DNA of 64,000 bases, from the NCBI GenBank assembly GCA_016789705.1, contig JAEUQR010000001.1:1-64000 (forward strand), written 5' to 3'. A program made the position numbers and the translations under genes. The stretch is from Acidobacteriota bacterium (lineage in GTDB: Bacteria; Acidobacteriota; Vicinamibacteria; Vicinamibacterales; UBA2999). This document shows positions 25,840 through 34,655 of this stretch, piece after piece. Every line of letters starts with the position of its first letter. Position 1 is the first letter of the stretch. The notes under the pieces were generated by a model. It had not been told where the DNA came from, searched no databases, and saw nothing but the letters and a program-made list of their open reading frames with translations.

Positions 25840-27314
25840 GCCGTGGGCGCCGCCCAGCGCCGTTCGAGTTTCGCCGCCAGCCGCGCCAGCGGCCACGAGA
25901 GCGCGAGGTACATCGCCGCGCAGAGCGCGCCCGGCAGCGCCCACGTGCCGAGGTTCGCGGCGAAGATCTGGGTCTGCTTCGTGAGCTCGACCACCGTGAG
26001 CACCGAGACGAGCGACGAGTCCTTGAGCAGCGCCACGAAGTCGTTGGTCATCGGCGCCAACGCATACCGGAATGCCTGCGGACCGCGGATGAGCCTGAGC
26101 GTCTGCCACGACGTGAAGCCGAGCGTGCGCGCCGCCTCGAGCTGCCCCTTCGGCACCGCTTCGAGCGACGCACGGTAGATCTCGCTCTCATACGCTGCGT
26201 AGTTCAGGCCAAGACCCAGTAGCGCCGCCACGAACGGCGGCAGCCGGATGACGGCCGCCAGCCCGTAGTACAGGACAAAGAGCTGCAGCAGCACGGGCGT
26301 GCCGCGCGTCACCTCGACGTAGGTGGTCAGCAGCGCGCGCACCCAGCCGCGGCCGTAGACGCGGCCCACGGCAATCGCCGCACCGAGCGACACCGCCAGC
26401 AGCATCGACGCGCACGAGAGCACGAGCGTGATGAGCGCCGCGCGGAAGAGCGCCGGCAGATACCGTGCCGTGAGCTCCCACGTGGACGGCCGTGCCGGCA
26501 CGCCGCCGCCGGGCGCTTCGAGCAGCGAGTCGGCACCGGCGAGCACACGTGCGTACATTGCCGGCTGGTCGTCGTTCCACACCTGCCAGGTGCGGAAGAT
26601 CTTCTCGAGCCGGCCATCCCGCATCGCCGCGCGCAGCTCGGCGTTCACCTGATCGCGCAGCGCCGTCTCGCCGGGCGCCATGAGCACCACGTAGTAGCCC
26701 ACGGCCGCCGCCTCGGGCTGCGTCACGAGACCCGGCTGCCGACGCATCGACCGCTCGGCCAGGACGTTGTCGAGCAGCACGGCATCCACACGGCAGTTGA
26801 GCAGGTCTTCGTAGGGGTGGACATCGTCGTCGTACGACACGGGCTCGACGCCCTGCGCCGCCGTGAGGATTTCCCATGCGAGCGTGGCGCCGAGCGTGGC
26901 CACCTTGCGGCCGCGCAGGTCGGCGAGCGACCGGAAGCGGCCGGCATCGGCCGCGCGCACCGTGAGCACTTCGCGGAACTGGTAGTACGGCACGCTCACG
27001 GCGAGCTCGGCGCGTTTGGCCGGCGAGTCCTCGAGGCCGTTGATGGCGAGGTCGAAGTCGCCGCGCTTCACCGACTGGTCGAGCGCGGTGAAGGCCGCCT
27101 GCACGAACATCGGCGTGCGCCCGAGCGCCTGCGCGAGCAGCTCGGCGATCTCCACGTCGAAGCCGCGCAGCCGCTCGGGGTTGTCGGGATCGGCTTCGAC
27201 GAACGGCGCGCCGCCCTCGGCATCGGCGCCCCACCGAAGCTCGGGCGCCTGCGCCCACGCCGTCGACGCCAGCACGCACCAGATCGCCACGGCCGTGGCG
27301 GTCACGCGAAACAC
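25836..27314 (-). CDS. Amino acid ABC transporter: substrate-binding domain fused to permease
   Basis: A single 492-residue polypeptide joins the periplasmic binding protein to the channel. After a signal peptide (FRVTATAVAIWCVLASTAWA), residues about 25-250 form a type II binding protein (FDVEIAELLAQALGR, DLAINGLEDSPAKRAELAVS). Residues about 285-490 form the HisM/GlnP permease with its EAA loop (AARTLGFTSWQTLRLIRGP). The ligand is probably a polar amino acid. Such fusions tie receptor to channel one-to-one. The GTG start is supported by TATACT 7 nt upstream. Translation is coupled to the ATPase. Confidence 0.88.
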   Translation of the reverse strand: MFRVTATAVAIWCVLASTAWAQAPELRWGADAEGGAPFVEADPDNPERLRGFDVEIAELLAQALGRTPMFVQAAFTALDQSVKRGDFDLAINGLEDSPAKRAELAVSVPYYQFREVLTVRAADAGRFRSLADLRGRKVATLGATLAWEILTAAQGVEPVSYDDDVHPYEDLLNCRVDAVLLDNVLAERSMRRQPGLVTQPEAAAVGYYVVLMAPGETALRDQVNAELRAAMRDGRLEKIFRTWQVWNDDQPAMYARVLAGADSLLEAPGGGVPARPSTWELTARYLPALFRAALITLVLSCASMLLAVSLGAAIAVGRVYGRGWVRALLTTYVEVTRGTPVLLQLFVLYYGLAAVIRLPPFVAALLGLGLNYAAYESEIYRASLEAVPKGQLEAARTLGFTSWQTLRLIRGPQAFRYALAPMTNDFVALLKDSSLVSVLTVVELTKQTQIFAANLGTWALPGALCAAMYLALSWPLARLAAKLERRWAAPTA

Positions 27315-27321
27315 GCGAGCG

Positions 27322-27327
27322 AGTATA
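27322..27327 (-). promoter_or_regulatory. -10 element (TATACT) of the amino acid transporter operon
   Basis: TATACT on the minus strand ends 7 nt before GTG 27314, so the transporter mRNA should begin at or next to its start codon. The box lies in the 19-bp gap after the preceding same-strand gene. Confidence 0.55.
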
Positions 27328-27333
27328 CGGCGT

Positions 27334-28347
27334 TCAACGGCCGGAGACGACGCCCGCGATGCGGCGGTACTTCACCGCCCGGCCGTCCTTCATTGCCGGC
27401 TGGTAGCGCCACTGCCGCGCCGATTCGAGCAGCACCGCATCGTAGACGCGGTTCACGGACTGGTAGATGCGCGCGTCCACGACGTGACCGGACTCATCCA
27501 CGACGACCTCGATGGCGCCGAGCGCCGTGCCCGCCGGCGGCTCCCCCATCGACCCCCACCAACCCGAGACCGCCTGCGCCATCGGCATGGGCGGTGCGAC
27601 GTCCTTGTCGCGCCAGTCGTAGGTGAAGATGCCGAGCGGCGCAAATGGCGGCGGCATGCTCGGACCGACCGCCGGCCGCGCGGCGGTGACGGGCGCGGCC
27701 ATCGGCAGCATCGCGGGCGCCGCGGGCGGCAGCACCGCCAGCGCCGCCTGCACGGTGTCGTAGTCGCGGCGCGCGGCGCGCCGCTCGATCGCCGCGTCGC
27801 TCAATTGCCGGAAGCCGTCGGCCAGCGTGCCGAGATCGGCGAACGCGGGATCCGCTGACGCCACCTGCGGATCGCCGAGCATCTGCGCGAGCTGCGCGAA
27901 GCCGTCGCGCGCCTCTGTGAACTCGCCGCTGTCGTAGGCGCGTTTGGCGTCGGTGTAGACGCGGCGCACCACCGCCGGCAGCACCCGCCGGCGCGTCTCG
28001 TCGAAGCGGGCGCGCACACGCGGCGATGCCTCGGTCGCGGTGAAGACGAAGTCGGGCCTGGCTTCGAGCAGGCTGGCCGCGGCGTCCTCGGCCGCCGCCG
28101 TGCGGCCGAGCGCGAGCAGACACAACATGCGGTGCTGCGCGAGCGTCACGCGGTCCTCGAGCGCCAGGTCGATCTGGCGCGCCGCCTCGAACGCATCGAG
28201 CGCTTCGTCGTACGACGCGGCGGCGTAGAGCGCAAGACCGGCCTGGAGCGGCGAAGCGGCCTCGGCGCCATCCTGCGCCAGGGCGGCGGGCGGCGCGGCC
28301 AACGCCCACGCGAGTCCGGCGGCCACGGTCAGGTGCGTCAGGGACAT
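27334..28347 (-). CDS. TPR protein with TonB-type C-terminal domain
   Basis: A 337-residue exported protein. A signal peptide (MSLTHLTVAAGLAWALAAPP ... ALAQ) precedes helical repeats that read like tetratricopeptides (LALYAAASYDEALDAFEAAR). The C-terminal 90 residues (GAIEVVVDESGHVVDARIYQ, YDAVLLESARQWRYQPAMKD) match the TonB C-terminal fold. No transmembrane anchor other than the signal is present, so a role in receptor energisation is not certain; many such acidobacterial proteins are uncharacterised. Its ATG lies 4 nt after the PEGA gene stop, so the two are co-transcribed. Confidence 0.75.
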   Translation of the reverse strand: MSLTHLTVAAGLAWALAAPPAALAQDGAEAASPLQAGLALYAAASYDEALDAFEAARQIDLALEDRVTLAQHRMLCLLALGRTAAAEDAAASLLEARPDFVFTATEASPRVRARFDETRRRVLPAVVRRVYTDAKRAYDSGEFTEARDGFAQLAQMLGDPQVASADPAFADLGTLADGFRQLSDAAIERRAARRDYDTVQAALAVLPPAAPAMLPMAAPVTAARPAVGPSMPPPFAPLGIFTYDWRDKDVAPPMPMAQAVSGWWGSMGEPPAGTALGAIEVVVDESGHVVDARIYQSVNRVYDAVLLESARQWRYQPAMKDGRAVKYRRIAGVVSGR

Positions 28348-28351
28348 CGTC

Positions 28352-29416
28352 TTATCTCCGGAGGTCGGCCGAGACGCGGTTGGCGCCGGTGGCGCGAACG
28401 GTCACGGTTTCCATGCGTTCGCCAAGATCGGGGTGGCGCAGCACGATGGCATGTTCGCCAATCGGCAGCATCAGGTTGGCCAGCGGCGTCTCGCCGTGCA
28501 CGCGGCCATCCACCACCACTTCCGCCCACGGCTGCGCGTTGATGGCGACCGGCACGCGCGGCGTGTCGAGGGTGAGCGGCGCGAGCGTGCCGGGCACCAC
28601 CACGGCCTTCATGGTGGCGCGGTAGCCGAGCGCCGCGTTCACGAGTTCGAGCTGATGGGTGCCGGGCGGGAGCATGATGCGGTCGGTGGCGCTCGAGCCC
28701 AGCAGCTGCCCGGCCTCGAACACCTGCACCTCGAACGAGGCGTGCACGCGCACCCAGCCGGCCGCGGGCGCCGCGGCAATGGCGGCGCGGTCCGGCGCCG
28801 GCGGCGGCGCGTCGAGCACGAGCGACACCCTCTCGCGTGCCTGCACGGTGATGGTGCGTTCAACGACGGCACCGGAGGGGAACTCCACGCGCACGGTGTG
28901 ATCGCCGGCCGATAGACCGGCGCGGCTGACGGGCGTGGCGCCGGCGAGCACGCCGTCGATGAGCACGCGCGCGGACGCCCGGCCCGTATCTACCCGGAGG
29001 GCGCCGACACGCGCGGCGGGGGCACTGGCGTCGGCGGGAGGCAGGGGGATGACCGCCTCGCCCACATTCGGACGGGCAGAGGCCTCGCCGGTGAGCGAGA
29101 AGCCGATGTAAAAGGCCTGCGCCATGATGACGGCGGCGAAGGCGGACAGCACGCCCAGCATCTGCCTCGGGAACGGAAGGCGGCGGCCGCGATCGCCAGG
29201 GCCGGGCAGCGGGGCCGGCGCCACGCGCGCGGCTGGCGGACACACGGCCGGCAGCGGCAGGCCGGCCAAGGTCACGAAGACCGGCTCGTCGTCCACCGGC
29301 TCGTCGAGCGGCTCGAAGTGCTCGATGAAGCTCGGGCCGTCGTCCGCGCCGCTGCGCCCGAACCCCCACGGATCCAGGGGGTCCAGTGACTGGGCTGTAC
29401 TCGTCGTGGGCGTCAT
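28352..29416 (-). CDS. Membrane-anchored PEGA-domain protein
   Basis: A 354-residue protein with a cytoplasmic N-terminal region rich in Pro/Asp. One transmembrane helix (MLGVLSAFAAVIMAQAFYIG, about residues 100-120) is followed by three PEGA-like beta repeats with the G-x-TP pattern: VLIDGVLAGATPVSRAGLSA, VQVFEAGQLLGSSATDRIML and VVVDGRVHGETPLANLMLPI. PEGA domains occur in cell-surface and kinase-linked proteins, and their ligands are mostly unknown. ATG 29416 follows an AAGGGGA site. It is co-transcribed with the TPR/TonB gene downstream. Confidence 0.75.
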   Translation of the reverse strand: MTPTTSTAQSLDPLDPWGFGRSGADDGPSFIEHFEPLDEPVDDEPVFVTLAGLPLPAVCPPAARVAPAPLPGPGDRGRRLPFPRQMLGVLSAFAAVIMAQAFYIGFSLTGEASARPNVGEAVIPLPPADASAPAARVGALRVDTGRASARVLIDGVLAGATPVSRAGLSAGDHTVRVEFPSGAVVERTITVQARERVSLVLDAPPPAPDRAAIAAAPAAGWVRVHASFEVQVFEAGQLLGSSATDRIMLPPGTHQLELVNAALGYRATMKAVVVPGTLAPLTLDTPRVPVAINAQPWAEVVVDGRVHGETPLANLMLPIGEHAIVLRHPDLGERMETVTVRATGANRVSADLRR

Positions 29417-29576
29417 CGCTCGTCCCCTTGTGCGCGGGGCCGCGTGCGGCAACCCCGGACTATGGAGACAAGCGCCGATCCCCGGCCGACACCCTCAGCC
29501 ACCGTCGCAGGGCCGATTGCGAGCTCGACAGTGGTCGCATAGAATCCGCAGCGAATTCCATTGGAGGGAGCCTGCC

Positions 29577-30389
29577 ATGTCCAGACGCCTCGCGTTTCTG
29601 CTTGCCTTGACCGTCGTGACGACCGCGTGTGGTGACGGCAAAGGGCCCACGGCGCCATCGACCCCGGCCCCCCCAGCGACGACGCGAATCGTCGGAGTCT
29701 CGGGAAATCTCGCCTTCGGCGACGTGCCCGTGGGCGGCTTCCGCGAGGCCGTCATGACGATCAACAACTCCGGCAACGCCGTCCTCACGGTGACCAGCCT
29801 GAGCACGACCGGCGGATTCGGGTCGATGGTGACTGCCAGCTGGACGTCGGGGACGATTCCGGCCGGCGGGTCGCAGGCCGTGACCATCCGCTTCTCACCC
29901 ACCGCGGCCGGCTCGTACAGCGGCACCGTCGTCGTCAACGGCGACCAGACGTCGGGGACGAACACGCTGGCGATCTCGGGCACCGCCGCCGTGTCGTTCA
30001 CCGGCACCTGGGCGGGCGGACACATCATCTCGCAGTGCAACGGCACCGGGTCGGCGCAGGATCTCATCTGCGGCGCGACACGCGGCGCGTTCAAGGTGGG
30101 CTCGAACATGTCGTTCGAGTTCACGCTGACTCAGAGCGGCAATACCGTGACGGGCACGGGGAACCTTGGCGGCACGGTTGGTCCCGTGACCGGCACGATT
30201 ACCAACGGCGCCCTCACCCTGACCGGCACGCTCCGCGATAACCAGGGCTTCACCGCCGTCATCACCAGCTGGAACACCACGCTGTCTGGCAGCAACATGA
30301 CGGGCTCCGTTGCCTACACCCTCACGTTCTCGGGCCTCCCCGGCAACGCCGGCATCGTCGCCTCGCTCAACGGCGTGACACGACGCTAA
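29577..30389 (+). CDS. Lipoprotein with choice-of-anchor D (Hydin-like) domain
   Basis: A 270-residue surface lipoprotein. The signal ends in a lipobox, VTTAC, with Cys at about residue 18. Residues about 40-140 form an immunoglobulin-like 'choice-of-anchor D'/ASPM-SPD-2-Hydin domain (LAFGDVPVGGFREAVMTINN, TIRFSPTAAGSYSGTVVVNG). The rest is a Thr/Gly-rich beta domain with repeated NTVTGTGNLGGTVGPVTGTI-like strands, perhaps binding a ligand. ATG 29577 follows TTGGAGGGAG, and TAGAAT at 29540-29545 is a likely -10. Confidence 0.75.
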   Translation: MSRRLAFLLALTVVTTACGDGKGPTAPSTPAPPATTRIVGVSGNLAFGDVPVGGFREAVMTINNSGNAVLTVTSLSTTGGFGSMVTASWTSGTIPAGGSQAVTIRFSPTAAGSYSGTVVVNGDQTSGTNTLAISGTAAVSFTGTWAGGHIISQCNGTGSAQDLICGATRGAFKVGSNMSFEFTLTQSGNTVTGTGNLGGTVGPVTGTITNGALTLTGTLRDNQGFTAVITSWNTTLSGSNMTGSVAYTLTFSGLPGNAGIVASLNGVTRR

Positions 30390-30514
30390 GCGGCGGATTC
30401 GCACCCGGTCGCGTCAGGCCCACCTGACGCGACGGGTCTACAGACAGTCGAGTGACGCCATCGAGCCGAGCAAAGCGAAGGCGAGCGCGCTGACCAGCGG
30501 GATTCGTGCCCATT

Positions 30515-30536
30515 CCCGCCGAGCGGGCTCGGCGGG
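30515..30536. terminator. Perfect hairpin in the spacer before tRNA-Glu
   Basis: CCCGCCGAG-CGGG-CTCGGCGGG forms a 9-bp stem with a 4-nt loop. It lies downstream of both the lipoprotein gene and the tRNA-Glu gene and could terminate either. The rest of the roughly 200-bp spacer shows no gene. Confidence 0.5.
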
Positions 30537-30588
30537 ATGCGCCCGAGGCCCGTCGTGGGATGCCGACGACCGAGCGAAGCGAGGGAGT

Positions 30589-30664
30589 TGGCGTCCCCGA
30601 CGGGATTCGAACCCGTGTTTTAGCCTTGAAAGGGCCACGTCCTAGGCCTCTGGACGACGGGGAC
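30589..30664 (-). tRNA. tRNA-Glu (anticodon TTC)
   Basis: On the minus strand the acceptor GTCCCCG pairs with CGGGGAC. The anticodon loop CTTTCAA gives TTC, the T arm is ACGGGTTCGAATCCCGT, and CCA is encoded at the 3' end. Confidence 0.96.
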
Positions 30665-30744
30665 GCTGAGGTGAGAACTGCCAATCGTAACATGGCCCGG
30701 GGCGGTCCTGGAACTCCCTCCCGCTGCCCCGGGCCGGGCCCCCG

Positions 30745-31161
30745 TCAGAACTCCCCCATCACCTTCACGACCACGCGCTTCCGGCGCTGGCCGTCGAACT
30801 CCGCGTAGAAGACCTGCTCCCACGGCCCGAGGTCGAGGTCCCCGTTCGTGATGGGCACGATCACCTGATGCCCCATGAGCGTACGTTTCAAGTGCGCGTC
30901 GGCGTTGTCTTCGCCGGTCTGATGGTGGCGGTACGGCAGGCCGGCCGGCGCCAGCTTCTCGAGCCACACCTGGAAGTCGTGGATGAGGCCGTCTTCCCAG
31001 TCATTCACATAGACGCCCGCCGTGATATGCATCGCGGAGACGAGCACCATGCCGTCGCGGATGCCGCTCTTCTCGACGATGGCGCGCACCTCGTCGGTGA
31101 TGCGGATGAACTCCTGGCGGCGGGCGGTGGTGAACCAGAGGTAGTCGGTGTAGGTGGCCAT
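30745..31161 (-). CDS. YjbQ/UPF0047 family protein
   Basis: A 138-residue protein of the YjbQ family, which has thiamine-phosphate-synthase-like activity in some members (family knowledge). Hallmarks are [40 protein letters not shown] with conserved His and Asn residues, and the C-terminal [20 protein letters not shown]. Length and motif order are normal. It is divergent from the membrane protein at 31198 with 36 bp between the starts. Confidence 0.88.
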   Translation of the reverse strand: MATYTDYLWFTTARRQEFIRITDEVRAIVEKSGIRDGMVLVSAMHITAGVYVNDWEDGLIHDFQVWLEKLAPAGLPYRHHQTGEDNADAHLKRTLMGHQVIVPITNGDLDLGPWEQVFYAEFDGQRRKRVVVKVMGEF

Positions 31162-31183
31162 CGGGGTCCTCGCGGGGTGTCCG

Positions 31184-31189
31184 TATAAT
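31184..31189 (+). promoter_or_regulatory. -10 element (TATAAT), leaderless start
   Basis: A consensus TATAAT ends 8 nt before ATG 31198. Confidence 0.6.
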
Positions 31190-31197
31190 CATCGACG

Positions 31198-31893
31198 ATG
31201 CCGCGCTGGACGCCCGCCGACACGAGAATCGCCACCATCGTGCTGGCGACGCTCGCCCTCGGCATCCCGCTCGACGCGGCGGGTGCCGTCTGGGCGCAGC
31301 CGGTCGTCTCCGCCGCGAGCTGGATGGCGCTGCTCACGGTCGCGGCCATGGTCGATGAGGCCGAACGCCGCGCGCTCGCCGCCTGCGTGGTGCTCGCGAC
31401 CCTTGGCGAGCTCTTCCTCAAAGACGTCTGGGGGCTCTATGAGTACCGGCTCGGCAATCTGCCGCTGTTCATCCCGGCCGGCCACGCCCTGGTCTACGCC
31501 GCGGCGTCACGGCTGAGCCGGGTGGCGCCCGCATGGCTGCCGCGCGGGGTGGTCGTGGCCTTTGCCGCCATCGTCGGCTACGGCGCCTGGCACGGCTACG
31601 ACACGTTCGGCCTGGTCTGGTTCGCCGCCTTCGTCGGATACGTGGGCCTGAGCGCCAATCCGCGGCTCTGCGCCACGCTCTTCCTCTTCGCCTTCGGCAT
31701 CGAGGCCTACGGCACGTCGCTCGGCGGCTGGCGCTACTTCACCGTGGAACCGTGGTTCGGGCTCACCACCACGAACCCCCCCGTCTGGATTGGCGCGATT
31801 TACTGCACGCTCGAAACGCTGGTGCGGGTCGCGGCCGGCCCGGCGCCCCGCGCGTTTCGCCTTGCGGCCCATCGACTGGCCGCGCTACTGTGA
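31198..31893 (+). CDS. Integral membrane protein, unknown function
   Basis: A 231-residue protein with about 7 hydrophobic helices; I do not recognise the family. Conserved-looking polar stretches are ELFLKDVWGLYEYRLGNLPL and EAYGTSLGGWRYFTVEPWFG, with charged and aromatic residues near the membrane surface. The next gene, a sulfite-oxidase-like enzyme, starts 47 bp downstream on the same strand and may share its transcript. Confidence 0.6.
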   Translation: MPRWTPADTRIATIVLATLALGIPLDAAGAVWAQPVVSAASWMALLTVAAMVDEAERRALAACVVLATLGELFLKDVWGLYEYRLGNLPLFIPAGHALVYAAASRLSRVAPAWLPRGVVVAFAAIVGYGAWHGYDTFGLVWFAAFVGYVGLSANPRLCATLFLFAFGIEAYGTSLGGWRYFTVEPWFGLTTTNPPVWIGAIYCTLETLVRVAAGPAPRAFRLAAHRLAALL

Positions 31894-31940
31894 TGGGCGC
31901 GATTTGGGCCGCGCATGCGGCCCGCGAAAGGATCCGAGAT

Positions 31941-33101
31941 ATGAGCGAACAGCACTCGCGACGTGAAGTCCTCCGCGGCGGCCTGGCCGCGGCCACCGTT
32001 GGTATGCTGGGCGTACCCGAATGGGTGCTGCCCGCGCTGGCCCAGGGCGCCACCGTCGTGCCGTTCCTCGAGTTCCCGGAACAATTCAACGCCAACCCGG
32101 CACCCGACCGCCGCCTCTACGACACGCGCACGCTCGAGTCGTTCGTCACGCCGAAGGATCAGTTCTTCACGACGCAGCACTACGGGCACCCGGTGCTCGA
32201 CGAAGCCACCTTCAAGCTCTATGTCGGCGGGCTCGTGAACACGCCGAAGAGCTACACCATGGCCGAGCTGAAGAAGATGCCCAAGGGCGAGGTCATGTTC
32301 GGCTTCGAGTGTTCGGGCAACCGCGCGCCGGTGCAGGGCCTGTGCAGCAACGGCAAATGGACGGGCGTGCCGCTCGCCGCGTTGCTCAAGGCCGCTGGCC
32401 TGAAGGCGGATGGCCGCGAGGTCGTCTTCCTCGGCGCCGACCACGGCACCGAAGAGGTCGAGTGGCGCACGCAGAAGTACAGCCTCGACCAGCAGTTCGG
32501 CCGCAGCCTGCCGCGCGACAAGGCCATGTCGGCCGAGCCGCTCGTGGCCTACGCCTACAACGACGAGCCGCTCAGCCGCCATCAGGGCTTCCCGCTGCGC
32601 CTCATCGTGCCCGGCTACTACGGCGTGGCCAACGTGAAGTGGCTCTCGGAGATCCAGGTGCAGAGCGACCCCTACATGGGCAAGTACCAGGCCCGCTGGT
32701 ACCGCACCGTGCGCGGCGAGATGATCAACGGCGAGATGAAGTGGATGGAAAACGCCGTCACCGCCATGCGCCTCAAGTCGTTCGTGGCCCGCGTCACGAA
32801 GGAAGCCGGCGGCCACAAGATGGTGGGCGTCATCCTGAACGACGGCACGCCGATCAAGTCCGTGGAAGTGCAGATCGACGGCGGCGCCTGGCAGCCGGCG
32901 ACGATGGACAAGCAGAACACGAAGTACTCGTGGAAGCTCTTCCACTACGACTGGAAGGGCGCGACGCCCGGTGAACACACGATCGTGTCGCGCGCCATCG
33001 ACGTCAACGGCGTCGTGCAGCCCACCGAGAAGGAACTCGAGAATAAGAAGTCGTTCCTCGAGCACAACGCGCAGCATCCGCGGCGCGTGATGATTGCCTG
33101 A
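31941..33101 (+). CDS. Exported sulfite oxidase-like molybdenum enzyme
   Basis: A 386-residue molybdopterin oxidoreductase of the sulfite oxidase family. The N-terminus SRREVLRGGLAAATVGMLG is a twin-arginine type signal, consistent with export of a folded cofactor enzyme. The Moco domain has FGFECSGNRAPVQGLCSNG with the molybdenum-ligating Cys, VVFLGADHGTEEVEWRTQKY, and GFPLRLIVPGYYGVANVKWL. The C-terminal dimerisation domain follows (SVEVQIDGGAWQPATM). The substrate could be sulfite or another small oxo-anion. ATG 31941 follows AAAGGA. No haem subunit is in the same operon; a c-type haem protein is encoded convergently downstream. Confidence 0.85.
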   Translation: MSEQHSRREVLRGGLAAATVGMLGVPEWVLPALAQGATVVPFLEFPEQFNANPAPDRRLYDTRTLESFVTPKDQFFTTQHYGHPVLDEATFKLYVGGLVNTPKSYTMAELKKMPKGEVMFGFECSGNRAPVQGLCSNGKWTGVPLAALLKAAGLKADGREVVFLGADHGTEEVEWRTQKYSLDQQFGRSLPRDKAMSAEPLVAYAYNDEPLSRHQGFPLRLIVPGYYGVANVKWLSEIQVQSDPYMGKYQARWYRTVRGEMINGEMKWMENAVTAMRLKSFVARVTKEAGGHKMVGVILNDGTPIKSVEVQIDGGAWQPATMDKQNTKYSWKLFHYDWKGATPGEHTIVSRAIDVNGVVQPTEKELENKKSFLEHNAQHPRRVMIA

Positions 33102-33137
33102 GAGCCAGGGCTCGGGGCTCAGGAAGCAGGTTCACAC

Positions 33138-33167
33138 GGGCCGCGGCGGCTGATGCCTCCGCGGCCC
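33138..33167. terminator. Bidirectional hairpin terminator
   Basis: GGGCCGCGG and CCGCGGCCC form a 9-bp stem between the convergent sulfite-oxidase-like and mono-haem genes. Flanking CACAC and GTGTG could extend the structure. It can serve both genes. Confidence 0.6.
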
Positions 33168-33183
33168 GATGTGTGTACGGGCC

Positions 33184-34512
33184 TCAGCGCGCGGCGAGTG
33201 TCTGGTCGAACACGGACGGGAGATCCGACTTCGTCGCGCGCAGGATCTCGAGCGCCGCCCGGCGGTCGGCCGGCGTCAGGTGCTTGTACTTCGGCTCCGG
33301 ACGTGGCGACGACAGGAGCTGCCACAGTCGTCGATACGTCGCCTGACGCACCGCCGGCGGCATCCCGTCGAAGGCGAGCGAATAGATCGTGTAGCTGAGC
33401 GGATACCGCGCCATGCGGCCATCGAGCTTCAGATCGCGCAGCGAGCGCCCCTGTGGGTCTTTCGGGCCCTGCGCCAGGAACCATTCCGCGAAGCCGGAGT
33501 TGCCCTTCACCGTGCCGAGCGGCACTTCGTCGACATACAGCAGGTAATCGGCCAGTTCCTCGACCGCTTCGCGCACGCGCGGCATGAGCGACGGCTCCTG
33601 GGCCGGCGCCACGGGGGCGTCGGCGGAGGCCCCGGCCGCGAGGCGATGTTCCCAGCTCGCCCGGGTCATGAGGTTCATCGCGTGCAGCTGGTGTTCGAGC
33701 ACGACGAGCGCCGCGATGTCGCTCGTGGGCGTGAGGAACTCGCCGACGTCACGCACCAGGCTGGTGCCGGCCAGCGTCGTGAGCGGCACCGGCGGCGCCG
33801 TCTTCTCGGGCGGCAGCGCGTGTGCTCCGATGAGCGGCTGATTGCCCATGTGCCGCGGCGGCACCTTCGCGCCGGTCACGTACCAGCCGCCGTAGCGGCG
33901 GTCCACCGGCTCGCGGTGATCGCTCACGCCGCCATTGGCGTAGTCGTTGGTGGTGCGCCGCGGAAACGTCGTGAGCACGAACGCGCCGGGCACGGCGCGG
34001 GTGTCCCACGACAGGTGACACGACAGGCACGTCTCCATCCGCGAGGCGCGCGGCGAGGCGCTTTCGGTCTGCGACAGCTGATAGAAGACGGTGCCGAGCC
34101 TCGGGTCCTGCGCCGCCAGTTCCAGCAGCGGGGCGCCACGAATCCACGCCACCGACACGTTGTCGTTGAAGTAGATGGCGCGCGGGTTCTTCTCGGAGAT
34201 GTGCGACGCCTGCAGGCTCGTGCCGGAATAGACGAGCGTCTGCGAGCTGGCGTCCACGCCGAGGGCCGCGAGCACCGACTTCAGGTAGCCACGCCCACCG
34301 GGCTCGAAGGTGAGCGCAATCTCGCCGCGCTCGAGTCGCGCGTTCAGCTGCGCGACGACGTCTGTGGGCGCCGTGGAGCCGTACTTGATGGCGGGATGGT
34401 GCCGCGATTCCGGGAAGGCGTCGGAGCGCTGGCGGGCCACGGCCGTAGCCCCCAGCCAGAGCGCCACGAAGGCAAGAGCAAGCGGAACGAAGGGCGCGCG
34501 TCGCATCGTCAT
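33184..34512 (-). CDS. Exported protein with one c-type haem motif
   Basis: A 442-residue protein with an N-terminal signal (RRAPFVPLALAFVALWLGAT ... AVARQ). It has a single CLSCH (CxxCH) haem-attachment motif near residue 165, within RMETCLSCHLSWDTRAVPG. HLLL-type helices and VLEHQLHAMNLMTRASWEH later could supply a Met or His ligand. The overall family is unknown to me; similar large mono-haem proteins occur in acidobacterial and planctomycete genomes. It ends the run of same-strand genes 37876-33184 and is convergent with the sulfite-oxidase-like gene. Confidence 0.6.
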   Translation of the reverse strand: MTMRRAPFVPLALAFVALWLGATAVARQRSDAFPESRHHPAIKYGSTAPTDVVAQLNARLERGEIALTFEPGGRGYLKSVLAALGVDASSQTLVYSGTSLQASHISEKNPRAIYFNDNVSVAWIRGAPLLELAAQDPRLGTVFYQLSQTESASPRASRMETCLSCHLSWDTRAVPGAFVLTTFPRRTTNDYANGGVSDHREPVDRRYGGWYVTGAKVPPRHMGNQPLIGAHALPPEKTAPPVPLTTLAGTSLVRDVGEFLTPTSDIAALVVLEHQLHAMNLMTRASWEHRLAAGASADAPVAPAQEPSLMPRVREAVEELADYLLYVDEVPLGTVKGNSGFAEWFLAQGPKDPQGRSLRDLKLDGRMARYPLSYTIYSLAFDGMPPAVRQATYRRLWQLLSSPRPEPKYKHLTPADRRAALEILRATKSDLPSVFDQTLAAR

Positions 34513-34655
34513 GGGTCGGCGCCCGCCCCGGCGGGCGCGTCCCCCTCAGTGTAGGCGACCGATGTCTGCGATTGTGTCCGCTTTCGCGGCCCGCCCGTGG
34601 CGCGCCTGCGCCAGAGCCGCGGCCTGAGCCCCGCCCCGAGTCCCGAGCCCCGGTT

